Of a stretch of DNA of 40,476 bases, positions 14,546 through 21,760 are shown in pieces; position 1 is the stretch's first letter, and every line of letters begins with the position of its first letter. Under the pieces are notes generated by a model. It had not been told where the DNA came from and made no database searches. It saw only the letters and a list, made by a program, of their open reading frames with translations. Source of the DNA: Gammaproteobacteria bacterium (GTDB lineage Bacteria; Pseudomonadota; Gammaproteobacteria; Pseudomonadales; Azotimanducaceae). The position numbers were made by a program, and so were the translations under genes. The DNA is taken from contig QJXZ01000060.1 in NCBI GenBank assembly GCA_003248125.1, forward strand, positions 1 through 40,476, given 5' to 3'.

Positions 14546-16513
14546 CTATCCGCGCGCCTCGAGTTGCGGAATCACGACCCGCGTGCCCGGACGCACGACG
14601 GCCAAGTCGAGATCGGGGTTGTATTGCCTAAGCAGCCAGATCGGCACCTTGTAGCGCCGCTCCGCCAAAATCCACACCGACTCGCCGGACCGCACCACGT
14701 GCTCGTTGGTGCCTGCAATGCGATAGCGCGCGAAGAAACGCTCTTGCAACGCACGATGATGGTCGAGCCGGCGTACCGTGAATTCCTCGGGCGTGATGCG
14801 CGAGAAGTCGAGCTTGAACGTTCGCCCGGAACGGATGCGCGCCCCGGAGCGGAGACCATTGAGTGACTTGAGCACGGCCGGGTCGGTCTCCGACCAGGCC
14901 GCAAAATGCACCAGTGCTTCGCCCTCTTGGATACGGATGGTGCCATCCGCCGCCACCGAGTAGTCGTTGGGATCGGCGGCGGGCGCGAAGTCCTCGCCTT
15001 GGGTGATCGGCGAGCTACGCGCGCCGTCGGTAGCCGCAACCACTTCCGGCGACGCGGCCGCTACTTCGGCTTCGGTCGCGAGCGCCACCCCCGCCACGGC
15101 AACGCTCGCTTTCGCTTCGGGGGCGGGGCTTGCCTCAGCCACGTACACACCGTCGGCAACCGCCGGCTCACTCTCGGCCAACGCCGCCGGCAGGATGAGC
15201 TTCTGCCCGACGCGAATGCGGTTCGCGCTCGACAACGCGTTGATCGAAACCAAGTCGCTCACCCGCGTGCCGTAGCGCGGCGCAATCGACGACAGCGTCT
15301 CGCCGCGTTGCACGATGTGATAGAGATCCGGCACTTGAGCCGCGAGCCATACCTCGCCAGGCACGCGTGCGAGCCAATCGGGTTGCGACAGCCCATCACG
15401 CTTCGGCACGCGCAGGGAATAGCCCTTCGGTATGTACTTGTGCCCGTCCCATACCGCCGAACGCAGCGCCGGGTTCAGCCGCACCAACTCGCCCCGCTCG
15501 ACACCGAGCGCATGCGCGAGATCGTCCACCGCGGCATAGCCCGGCAACGCGAGTTCGGGGTTGTCATCGGGCGGATCGCGTTCGAGCTTGCCGAAGTAAC
15601 GATCGGCATCGGAGCGCACATCGTGCGCAGCGAGGAACGCGACGTAGAAGTTGCGCGACGCAAAACCGAAGCTGCGACTCTTGTAGCGGTTCAGTACCTG
15701 GACGATGTCGGTGCTGCCGACCTGATTCGCCGCGCGCCGCATGCCGCCCGCGCCATGGTTGTAGGCGGTGATAGCGAGGGGCCACGTGCCCGTCACTTCG
15801 TAGTTCTGCCGAAACAAGAGCGCCGCGGCCTCGCTCGATCGGAGTGGATCGAGGCGCTCATCGACCACGTTGTCGATCTGTAGATATCGCCGGCCAGTGG
15901 AGGTCATGAACTGCCATAGGCCCGCCGCTCCGACATGCGATCGAGCCATTGGGTTGAATGACGACTCGACATGCGGCAGCGCAACCAATTGCGGCGGCAC
16001 GCCCGCGTCAGTCAGCGCTTGCATGATGTGCCCTTCCCAGGCACCGGAGCGAATCAGCCCTTCACGAAACTTGTCGGCTTGGCCGCGCTGGACGCGCACG
16101 CGTTTGCTCGCCGCCTGCAGCGTCGCGGCATCGACGTCTTTGCCCCAACAGGCGAGCACGTTCGCTTCCAGCTTGGATAATCCCTCGCGTTTACCCGATG
16201 CCAGCTTACGCAGTGCATCCACGTACTTGCGCGCCTGCACGTCGGCGCGCCTCGATCGTTGCGCGGTCGAACCATCGGTGGCGAGTGCTACCGTGGCATA
16301 GATGATGTCGAGGCGCGTGTCGTCATGCACGAACCCCTGGTCGTTGCCGATTTCCGTGAACACGCGCTTCCAAAATGTGATGTCGCCCTCGAGCGCGCTT
16401 GGTCGATCCAACTCCACGGCGTATGTCCCACCACACGCCAGCCAAGCAAATGCCATCGACAGCGTCGTGAGCCACCGGTTGCGCAGCTGTGCAGCATTCG
16501 ACATGGCGGGCAA
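14546..16513 (-). CDS. mltD: MltD-like membrane-bound lytic transglycosylase with LysM domains
   Basis: A 655-residue secreted protein. The signal peptide spans about residues 12-32 (LSMAFAWLACGGTYA, with a possible lipobox-like Cys27). The SLT goose-lysozyme-like domain spans about 150-300, with catalytic Glu183 in ALPHVESSFNPMARS followed by VGAAGLWQF and AYNHGAGG. A classic LysM is at 398-441 (YHIVQRGETLSSIA). After an Ala-rich linker comes a weak LysM-like segment near 520-570 and a last LysM at about 605-650. It cleaves glycan strands of peptidoglycan to 1,6-anhydro ends. The length is near that of MltD, but the last two LysMs are diverged. The start could also be ATG at residue 4. Confidence 0.9.
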   Translation of the reverse strand: MPAMSNAAQLRNRWLTTLSMAFAWLACGGTYAVELDRPSALEGDITFWKRVFTEIGNDQGFVHDDTRLDIIYATVALATDGSTAQRSRRADVQARKYVDALRKLASGKREGLSKLEANVLACWGKDVDAATLQAASKRVRVQRGQADKFREGLIRSGAWEGHIMQALTDAGVPPQLVALPHVESSFNPMARSHVGAAGLWQFMTSTGRRYLQIDNVVDERLDPLRSSEAAALLFRQNYEVTGTWPLAITAYNHGAGGMRRAANQVGSTDIVQVLNRYKSRSFGFASRNFYVAFLAAHDVRSDADRYFGKLERDPPDDNPELALPGYAAVDDLAHALGVERGELVRLNPALRSAVWDGHKYIPKGYSLRVPKRDGLSQPDWLARVPGEVWLAAQVPDLYHIVQRGETLSSIAPRYGTRVSDLVSINALSSANRIRVGQKLILPAALAESEPAVADGVYVAEASPAPEAKASVAVAGVALATEAEVAAASPEVVAATDGARSSPITQGEDFAPAADPNDYSVAADGTIRIQEGEALVHFAAWSETDPAVLKSLNGLRSGARIRSGRTFKLDFSRITPEEFTVRRLDHHRALQERFFARYRIAGTNEHVVRSGESVWILAERRYKVPIWLLRQYNPDLDLAVVRPGTRVVIPQLEARG

Positions 16514-16588
16514 TTGAAGCGGGACCGCGCTCGCCTTTCAACACCCAGTCGTGCATTGTGGTGTGCATTGGCTTGCGAGGACGAAGGC

Positions 16589-17071
16589 TTGGCGTCGAAC
16601 TTTCCGCTCGGCAATGGCCGCTGGATCGGCCGCGGCAGCTACCTCACCAAGGGCGCCTCCCTCACTACCCAGATCGACCTCAGCTTCGAAGTCGTCAGCG
16701 AGTCGGTGGGCACCCACGTCAAGGGTTCGCAATCGCTGCGCGACGGTTCCGGTCGACATGCTTTCGCCTGCTGGATCACGGCCAACGATACCGGTACGTA
16801 CGATCTCGCCGCTCAATTCGCCGCCGCCAACCTGACCGGCAACGCCAAGCTCGAGAGCCTGCCGAATCTCGGCCTGCTTTGGTCGAAGGACGGCATCACG
16901 CACGTCACGCTCACACTGTTCGAGGTGCGCGGCGGCTGGGGCTGCCGCGGGTTCTATCACGCCGGTGATACCTTGCTCAGCTGGGAGGTGATGCTGGAAC
17001 CACACAATCTTGTGGCGGCCAAAGACTCGGCCAACGTCATAGCCATCGACCCGCGCAAGCGGCGCCGGTGA
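16589..17071 (+). CDS. Unrecognised conserved-looking protein
   Basis: A reading frame of about 160 residues, very likely coding: it is followed by a GTGA/ATG start of the GST gene and has balanced composition. I do not recognise a family. It looks all-beta (IDLSFEVVSESVG; SRHAFACWIT-type strands; ITHVTLTLFEVRGGWG), ends in a basic tail (DPRKRRR), and has no signal peptide. The start is uncertain: TTG 16589 (MASNFPLGNGRW) or TTG 16568; no ATG fits. It is divergent from the MltD gene. Confidence 0.5.
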   Translation: MASNFPLGNGRWIGRGSYLTKGASLTTQIDLSFEVVSESVGTHVKGSQSLRDGSGRHAFACWITANDTGTYDLAAQFAAANLTGNAKLESLPNLGLLWSKDGITHVTLTLFEVRGGWGCRGFYHAGDTLLSWEVMLEPHNLVAAKDSANVIAIDPRKRRR

Positions 17072-17085
17072 AACCGGGGGCGCCC

Positions 17086-17694
17086 ATGTACCGTGTATAC
17101 GGCGACATCCAATCGGGGAATTGCTACAAGGTGAAACTCTTGATGAGCCACTTGGACATGGCGCACGAATGGATTCATTGCGACATTCTCCAAGGTGCGA
17201 CGCGCACGCCCGAGTTTCTGGCCATGAACCCGAACGGCAAGATTCCCCTGTTGGTGCTCGACGATGGCCGGCACCTGGCGGAGTCGAACGCCATTCTCAA
17301 CTACCTCGCGGCCGGCACGGCCTATCTACCCGACGATCGTTGGCCCTGGGCGAAGGTGCTCGAGTGGCAGTTCTTCGAGCAGTACAGCCACGAGCCCTAC
17401 ATCGCCACCGCGCGTTTCATCGCGAAGTACTTGGGTCTACCCGAAGAGCGGCGCGCCGAATTCGACGCCAAACAGGCCGGCGGCAAGAAGGCGCTGGCAG
17501 TGATGGAAGCGCACCTCGCCAACAACACCTACTTCGTCGGCGACGCCATGACGGTGGCCGACATCACGCTCTACGCATATACCCACGTCGCGCACGAGGG
17601 CGGGTTCCCGCTCGATGAATACCGGTCGATTCGCGCTTGGCTCGCGCGGATCGCGAACCACCCCAAGCACGTGACGATGGATCAGCCGGGTTGA
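17086..17694 (+). CDS. Glutathione S-transferase family protein
   Basis: A 202-residue two-domain GST. The thioredoxin-like half starts MYRVYGDIQSGNCYKVKLLM, with the Ser/Cys (SGNCYK) at the catalytic position, and has the cis-Pro (GKIPLLVL) and glutathione-binding ESNAIL. The helical half carries VADITLYAYTHV (N-capping box and hydrophobic staple). The family conjugates or reduces with glutathione. ATG 17086 is preferred over GTG 17068, which overlaps the upstream stop, because family members begin at MYxLYG. The end overlaps the end of the convergent GFA gene by 13 bases. Confidence 0.9.
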   Translation: MYRVYGDIQSGNCYKVKLLMSHLDMAHEWIHCDILQGATRTPEFLAMNPNGKIPLLVLDDGRHLAESNAILNYLAAGTAYLPDDRWPWAKVLEWQFFEQYSHEPYIATARFIAKYLGLPEERRAEFDAKQAGGKKALAVMEAHLANNTYFVGDAMTVADITLYAYTHVAHEGGFPLDEYRSIRAWLARIANHPKHVTMDQPG

Positions 17695-18092
17695 CCCTCG
17701 ATCTTCGGTAGCGTGCCCGAGAATTCGCTCCAGGGTTGCGCACTCTTGGTCCAGATGTGCATGGCGGGCTTCACCCAGCTCGGATCGTCGAGCGTGCCTG
17801 CCTTGATGACGAGCGCGTTGGGATTGCCCGACAACACGGAGAACATCGGCGTGCCACAGGTCGGACAGAATCTGCGCGTCACTTGGTTGCCGTTGTCGGC
17901 GGTGACGGTGAACTCGTTGGTCTTGCCCTTCACGTCCACGGCGTCGGCCGGCACCAATAGCACGGTCGAAAAGCCACCACCGCTCGCGTATTGGCAATCC
18001 CGGCAGTGGCAGTGCCCGGCGAACATCGGCGCCGCCTTGCTGGTGTAGCGCACGGCACCGCAGCGGCAACCACCTGAGAAAGGTGTGCTCAT
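17682..18092 (-). CDS. GFA family zinc protein
   Basis: A 136-residue protein with all zinc cysteines: GGCRCGAVRY (residues 8-17), GHCHCRDCQYASGGGF and RFCPTCGTPMF. The segment SNP..LVIKAGTLDDPSWVKPAMHIWTKSAQPW is the usual C-terminal pattern of the GFA subgroup that occurs near glutathione genes. ATG 18092 has AAGGAG 7 bases upstream, so the longer frame to 18161 is not used. It faces the GST gene and is divergent from a MOSC gene. Confidence 0.9.
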   Translation of the reverse strand: MSTPFSGGCRCGAVRYTSKAAPMFAGHCHCRDCQYASGGGFSTVLLVPADAVDVKGKTNEFTVTADNGNQVTRRFCPTCGTPMFSVLSGNPNALVIKAGTLDDPSWVKPAMHIWTKSAQPWSEFSGTLPKIEGQPG

Positions 18093-18141
18093 GTCGTTCT
18101 CCTTCGTATGATGCGAGTCATCAAAACAGGGATCGCGCGCC

Positions 18142-18999
18142 ATGTCATCCGCAATGGTCACCGCCCTCGATCGTTATCCCGTGAAGAGCATGATGGGCGA
18201 GTCGCTGAAGACGGCGTCGATCGGTGCGCTCGGTATTCCCGGTGACCGCGCGTGGGCCGTACGCGAGGGCGAGAAAGGGACGCTGCGGGGCGCGAAACGG
18301 TTCGCGAGCCTCATGCAGTGTCGGGCGCGCTACACCGCCGAGATCGACCAGCCATCGCCGCCGGCGCAGATCACGTTGCCGGACGGTGCGACGTTCGTAT
18401 CCACTGCGGCCGATGCAAGCGCGCGGCTCGGTGCGTTCCTCGGCGCCTCGGTGGCGCTGTCACCGCTGGTGCCAGCGGATCAGCTCGACCGATACCGGCG
18501 CACCGCGGCACCGGGCGGCGATGTCGAAGCCGAGCTGCGACGCGTGTTCGCACGCACCGCAGACGAGCCGTTGCCCGATCTCTCGAAGTTTCCCGCCGAG
18601 CTGTTCCAGTACGAATCACCGCCGGGAACGCACTTCGACGCCTATCCGCTGCTGATCGTGAGCGAGAACGCGCTTAGTCGTCTAAACGATGCCGCGCCGG
18701 AGTCGCAATTCGACGTACGCCGGTTTCGTCCCAATGTCACGGTGCGTGTGGCCGGCGACGAGCCGTTTCCGGAGTTCGCTTGGTGTGGCAAGCGCGCGCG
18801 ACTCGGCACCGCGTTGCTTGCCATCGAACTCGAGTGCCCACGCTGCATCATGACCACGCTGCCGTTCGCGGAGCTGCCGAAGGATCCGAAGATCATGCGT
18901 GCGCTGGTGAAGCACGCCGGCGGCAATCTCGGTGTATACGCCAAGGTGCTTGAACAAGGTACGGTGCGTGTGGGTGATCAATTGACCGTGGAGAACTGA
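18142..18999 (+). CDS. MOSC domain protein with N-terminal beta-barrel domain
   Basis: A 285-residue protein of the MOCO-sulfurase C-terminal (YcbX/mARC-like) kind. The MOSC_N beta barrel is at about 1-110 (VTALDRYPVKSMMGESL, GIPGDRAWAV). The MOSC domain is at about 150-280 (RRFRPNVTVRV, LECPRCIMTTL with the conserved Cys thought to hold the molybdenum cofactor). Such proteins may carry a Mo-cofactor and reduce N-hydroxylated compounds with a ferredoxin-type partner, but there is no fused ferredoxin here. It ends one base before the ATG of a GFA gene. Confidence 0.9.
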   Translation: MSSAMVTALDRYPVKSMMGESLKTASIGALGIPGDRAWAVREGEKGTLRGAKRFASLMQCRARYTAEIDQPSPPAQITLPDGATFVSTAADASARLGAFLGASVALSPLVPADQLDRYRRTAAPGGDVEAELRRVFARTADEPLPDLSKFPAELFQYESPPGTHFDAYPLLIVSENALSRLNDAAPESQFDVRRFRPNVTVRVAGDEPFPEFAWCGKRARLGTALLAIELECPRCIMTTLPFAELPKDPKIMRALVKHAGGNLGVYAKVLEQGTVRVGDQLTVEN

Positions 19000-19000
19000 G

Positions 19001-19423
19001 ATGGCTGAAGGTGGCTGCCTGTGCGGCAACGTGCGATTCGTATCCGAGGGCGATCCGAAGTGGGTGGCGCACTGCCACTGCTCCAGTTGCCGAAGACATA
19101 CCGGTTCGGCGGTAGCCACTTTCGTCGGCTTCGAGCGCGGCCAGGTGACTTTCGCGACGCCCGCGCGCTCGGTGTATTCGTCTTCGCCGGGTGTGTTTCG
19201 CAGCTTTTGCAATCACTGCGGCACACCCATTGCCTACGAAGCAGAGTCGGCGAAGGGCGAAATACATCTCTACGTGTGCACGTTCGACGAGCCCGAGCAA
19301 TTCGTGCCGCAAGCACACGTGCACTTCACCGAACGAGTGCCATGGGTCGAGCTGCACGACGACTTGCCGAGGTTCGCGGACACCGGCGGCGGCACGCCGA
19401 TCGCGTTCGGGCCGAAGAAGTGA
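19001..19423 (+). CDS. GFA family zinc protein
   Basis: A 140-residue protein with GGCLCGNVRF (residues 4-13), HCHCSSCRRHTG and SFCNHCGTPIAY, a full zinc set. The C-terminal half (EIHLYVCTFDEPEQFVPQAHVHFTERVPWVEL) is the normal GFA strand pattern. ATG 19001 is one base after the MOSC stop, so the two are likely co-translated. The TGA stop (19421-19423) is the outer edge of palindromic element B. Confidence 0.9.
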   Translation: MAEGGCLCGNVRFVSEGDPKWVAHCHCSSCRRHTGSAVATFVGFERGQVTFATPARSVYSSSPGVFRSFCNHCGTPIAYEAESAKGEIHLYVCTFDEPEQFVPQAHVHFTERVPWVELHDDLPRFADTGGGTPIAFGPKK

Positions 19424-19545
19424 AATCGGGGACAGTTTACCTATTTGTTACTCACAGGATTGGAGGCCAGACTGCAAATCGAGGATCCGGATCCTGACCT
19501 TCAGAGAACCTGTGAGTAACAAATAGGTAAACTGTCCCCGATTTC
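19422..19545. repeat. Palindromic element B (REPIN-like inverted repeat)
   Basis: The arms at 19422-19458 and 19509-19545 form a perfect 37-base inverted repeat around a 50-base core. The outer edge begins GAAATCGGGGACAGTTTACC and the inner part holds TACTCAC, both shared with element C. The core holds a second perfect palindrome, AGGATCCGGATCCT (19482-19495), close to the centre. Both flanking convergent genes take their stop codon from the element edge: TGA AATCGGGG on each strand (GFA at 19421-19423, methyltransferase at 19544-19546). There is no coding capacity or transposase. Confidence 0.9.
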
Positions 19546-20152
19546 AGCTTGCGGTGGCCGTGAGCAAAAACACCGAGTAGCGCTGTTCGCCGCGCGGGAT
19601 TTCGAAGCAGGTCTCGATCGCCACCTCGTCGAACCCCGCATCGCGCGCCAGTGTCGCGAGTCGTTCCCGATCGAAGCCGTGGTGAACGTCGACGCCCGGC
19701 CCGTGGAAGGAACCATCTTCGGCATCGAGATCGGCGATCGCGAGATGTCCGCCCTTCGCCAGCGTCGCTTTGAACGCGCGCAGGATCGCCGCCGTATCGG
19801 GTATGTGGTGCAAGGTCATCATCGAGCAAATTAGATCGAACTTGATCTGCGGCGGCGGTTCGTTCGACAGGTCGAGTTTCGCCACACCGAAGTTCTTGGC
19901 GCCGAAACGTTCGATCTTCTTGCGTGCTTCCTCGAGCATGCCGTCGGACGTATCCGCCAACACCGTCTCGCCGAGCCGATCGGCGAGCGCGAACGAGAGC
20001 AGTCCGGTGCCCGCGCCGTACTCGAGTGTGCGCGGCGCATCACCCAGCTCGACCCGCCGGACGATGGCATTCGCCACGGCCTCCGCCCGCGCGCGCTTGC
20101 GCGGGTCTTCGTCCCAGGTCGCGGCGCGTGCGTCGAAGTCGGGCTGGCTCAT
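19544..20152 (-). CDS. Class I SAM-dependent methyltransferase
   Basis: A 202-residue Rossmann methyltransferase starting DFDARAATWDEDPRKRARAEAVA, a start typical of UbiE-like/Methyltransf_11 proteins. Motif I is TLEYGAGTGLLS (43-54), strand 2 ends VLADTSDGML, and motif IV is FDLICSMMTLHHI. The substrate is unknown. ATG 20152 overlaps the stop of the epoxide-hydrolase-like gene by ATGA. It is the last gene of a four-gene operon with two acyl-CoA dehydrogenases, and its TGA is formed by element B. Confidence 0.88.
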   Translation of the reverse strand: MSQPDFDARAATWDEDPRKRARAEAVANAIVRRVELGDAPRTLEYGAGTGLLSFALADRLGETVLADTSDGMLEEARKKIERFGAKNFGVAKLDLSNEPPPQIKFDLICSMMTLHHIPDTAAILRAFKATLAKGGHLAIADLDAEDGSFHGPGVDVHHGFDRERLATLARDAGFDEVAIETCFEIPRGEQRYSVFLLTATAS

Positions 20153-20520
20153 CCGCTCGCTGCCTTCACGTAGGTGTTGAGATCGAAGTAATCACGCCAC
20201 ACCTTGATCTTGCCATTCTCCATCTCGAACACGCCGCAGCAGGGCAAATCGACTTTCCTATCCCCCATGCGCGTACGATCGAGCCGCTCGGCGATCACGA
20301 CGTTGCCTTCACCCATGATGTTGAGCACGTCCCAGTTGGTCGCGGTCCAGCTCGACAGAAAACCCTGGATGAACTTGCGCACGTTGTCGCGCCCGGTCAC
20401 CGGTCCCGTTGGCATGTTGTGATACGAACCATCGTCCGTGAAGTAGTCGGCGAGCTCGTCGGCATCGAGCTTCGACCAAGCGGCAATGAATTCGCGAACG
20501 ATGTCGACGTTGTTCGCCAT
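20149..20520 (-). CDS. Limonene-1,2-epoxide-hydrolase-like enzyme
   Basis: A 123-residue single-domain protein of the SnoaL-like/LEH fold. The full catalytic set of limonene-epoxide hydrolase is seen at matching spacing: Tyr33 and Asn35 (SYHNMP), Arg79 and Asp81 (ERLDR) and Asp110 (VWRDYFDL). In LEH, Asp-Arg-Asp activates water that opens an epoxide without a covalent intermediate. This makes a real epoxide hydrolase likelier than a generic SnoaL protein. It sits 5 bases after an acyl-CoA dehydrogenase gene, suggesting a breakdown pathway with an epoxide or related small terpenoid/lipid; the true substrate is unknown. Confidence 0.88.
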   Translation of the reverse strand: MANNVDIVREFIAAWSKLDADELADYFTDDGSYHNMPTGPVTGRDNVRKFIQGFLSSWTATNWDVLNIMGEGNVVIAERLDRTRMGDRKVDLPCCGVFEMENGKIKVWRDYFDLNTYVKAASG

Positions 20521-20525
20521 CGAAA

Positions 20526-21740
20526 CTATCCCTTCGTTCCGGTTGGTACTTCCGAGAATGGAATGCCCTTGTCGACACGAACGTCTTGCGGCAAGCCGAG
20601 CACGCGCTCCGCCAAGATGTTGAGCATGATCTCGTCGGTGCCGCCGGCGATGCGACCGCCCGGTGAGCCCATGAAGCTCGCTTGCACCAAGCCCGACAGC
20701 TCTGCGATTTCCGGGTCGTCGATGGCGCCCGCCATGTCCATGAGATCCATGCAGAACGACGCCATGTCCTGGGTTTTCGGCGCACCGACTGCTTTGCCGA
20801 TGGAGTTCTCGGGTCCCGGCGTCTCACCCTTCGACAGCGCCGTCAGCGTCCGGTAGCCGGTGTATTTGAGGCCCGCTTCCTGGACGTACCAGTCGGCGAG
20901 CTTGGCGCGCACGGCCTTGTCCTCGATCGCAGGACGGTCGTCGATGTTCAACTTCGATGCGAGCTTGAAGGCAACGTCGAAGCCGACCCCCATTCCGCCG
21001 CCGCCGATCGATGCCCGCTCGTTCATGAGCGTCGTAATCGAGACCTGCCAGCCCTGTCCAACCGCGCCCAAGCGCTGGCTGTCGGGAATGCGGACGTTGG
21101 TGAAGTACACCTCGTTGAAGTTCGATTGGCCCGAGATCTGCTTGATCGGCCGCACTTCCACACCCGGCGACTTCATGTCGAGAAAGAAGTACGTGAGTCC
21201 CTTGTGCTTCGGCACGTTCGGGTCGGAGCGCGTCACGAGAATGCCGTAGTCGCTGTAGTGCGCGCCCGAAGTCCAGATCTTCTGGCCGTTGATCACCCAC
21301 TCGTCGCCTTCCTTCACCGAGCGTGTGCGCAGCGCAGCCAGGTCCGAGCCGCCGGCGGGTTCGCTGAAGAGCTGACACCAAATGTCTTCACCGCTCGCGA
21401 GCCTCGGCAAGTACTTGCGCTTGTGTTCGTCGTTACCCCAAGTCATGAGTGTGGGTGCGGCCATCCCTTGGCCAATCGCGAACACGCCCATCGGCACGTC
21501 GAACTTCGATTCTTCCTGGTTCCAGATCACCTGCTCGATGGCGGATGCACCGCGACCACCGTATTCCTTCGGCCAGCGGATACAGGCCCAGCCGGCATCG
21601 AACTTGCGCTTCTGCCACAGCTTGGCGCGGGCGATGCCATCCAGGCCTTCGAGTTCTTCGGCTTTCGGTGCGTTGGCCTCGAGCCAGGCTCGGGCTTCCT
21701 TGCGAAAGCGCGCTTCTTCGGGGGTGTCGTTGAAATCCAT
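20526..21740 (-). CDS. Acyl-CoA dehydrogenase (canonical subunit)
   Basis: A 404-residue FAD enzyme of the FadE-like type. Markers are EYGGRGASAIEQVIWNQEE, the FAD/substrate segment WCQLFSEPAGGSDLAAL, WVINGQKIWTSGAHYSDYGI, and GGTDEIMLNILAERVLGLP at the end. It would introduce a 2,3-double bond into an acyl-CoA and pass electrons to ETF. It is followed by the epoxide-hydrolase-like gene and preceded, 20 bases away, by a second, more diverged dehydrogenase. Paired genes of this kind often encode a heterotetramer. The start is ATG 21740 with a good GGGAGAG upstream. Confidence 0.92.
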   Translation of the reverse strand: MDFNDTPEEARFRKEARAWLEANAPKAEELEGLDGIARAKLWQKRKFDAGWACIRWPKEYGGRGASAIEQVIWNQEESKFDVPMGVFAIGQGMAAPTLMTWGNDEHKRKYLPRLASGEDIWCQLFSEPAGGSDLAALRTRSVKEGDEWVINGQKIWTSGAHYSDYGILVTRSDPNVPKHKGLTYFFLDMKSPGVEVRPIKQISGQSNFNEVYFTNVRIPDSQRLGAVGQGWQVSITTLMNERASIGGGGMGVGFDVAFKLASKLNIDDRPAIEDKAVRAKLADWYVQEAGLKYTGYRTLTALSKGETPGPENSIGKAVGAPKTQDMASFCMDLMDMAGAIDDPEIAELSGLVQASFMGSPGGRIAGGTDEIMLNILAERVLGLPQDVRVDKGIPFSEVPTGTKG

Positions 21741-21760
21741 GATGTCTCTCCCTCAATGCG

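Noticed and set aside
14906-15883. Plus-strand frame opposite the MltD-like gene
   Set aside because: Composition is typical of an antisense shadow (many Arg, His, Val) and there is no start signal.
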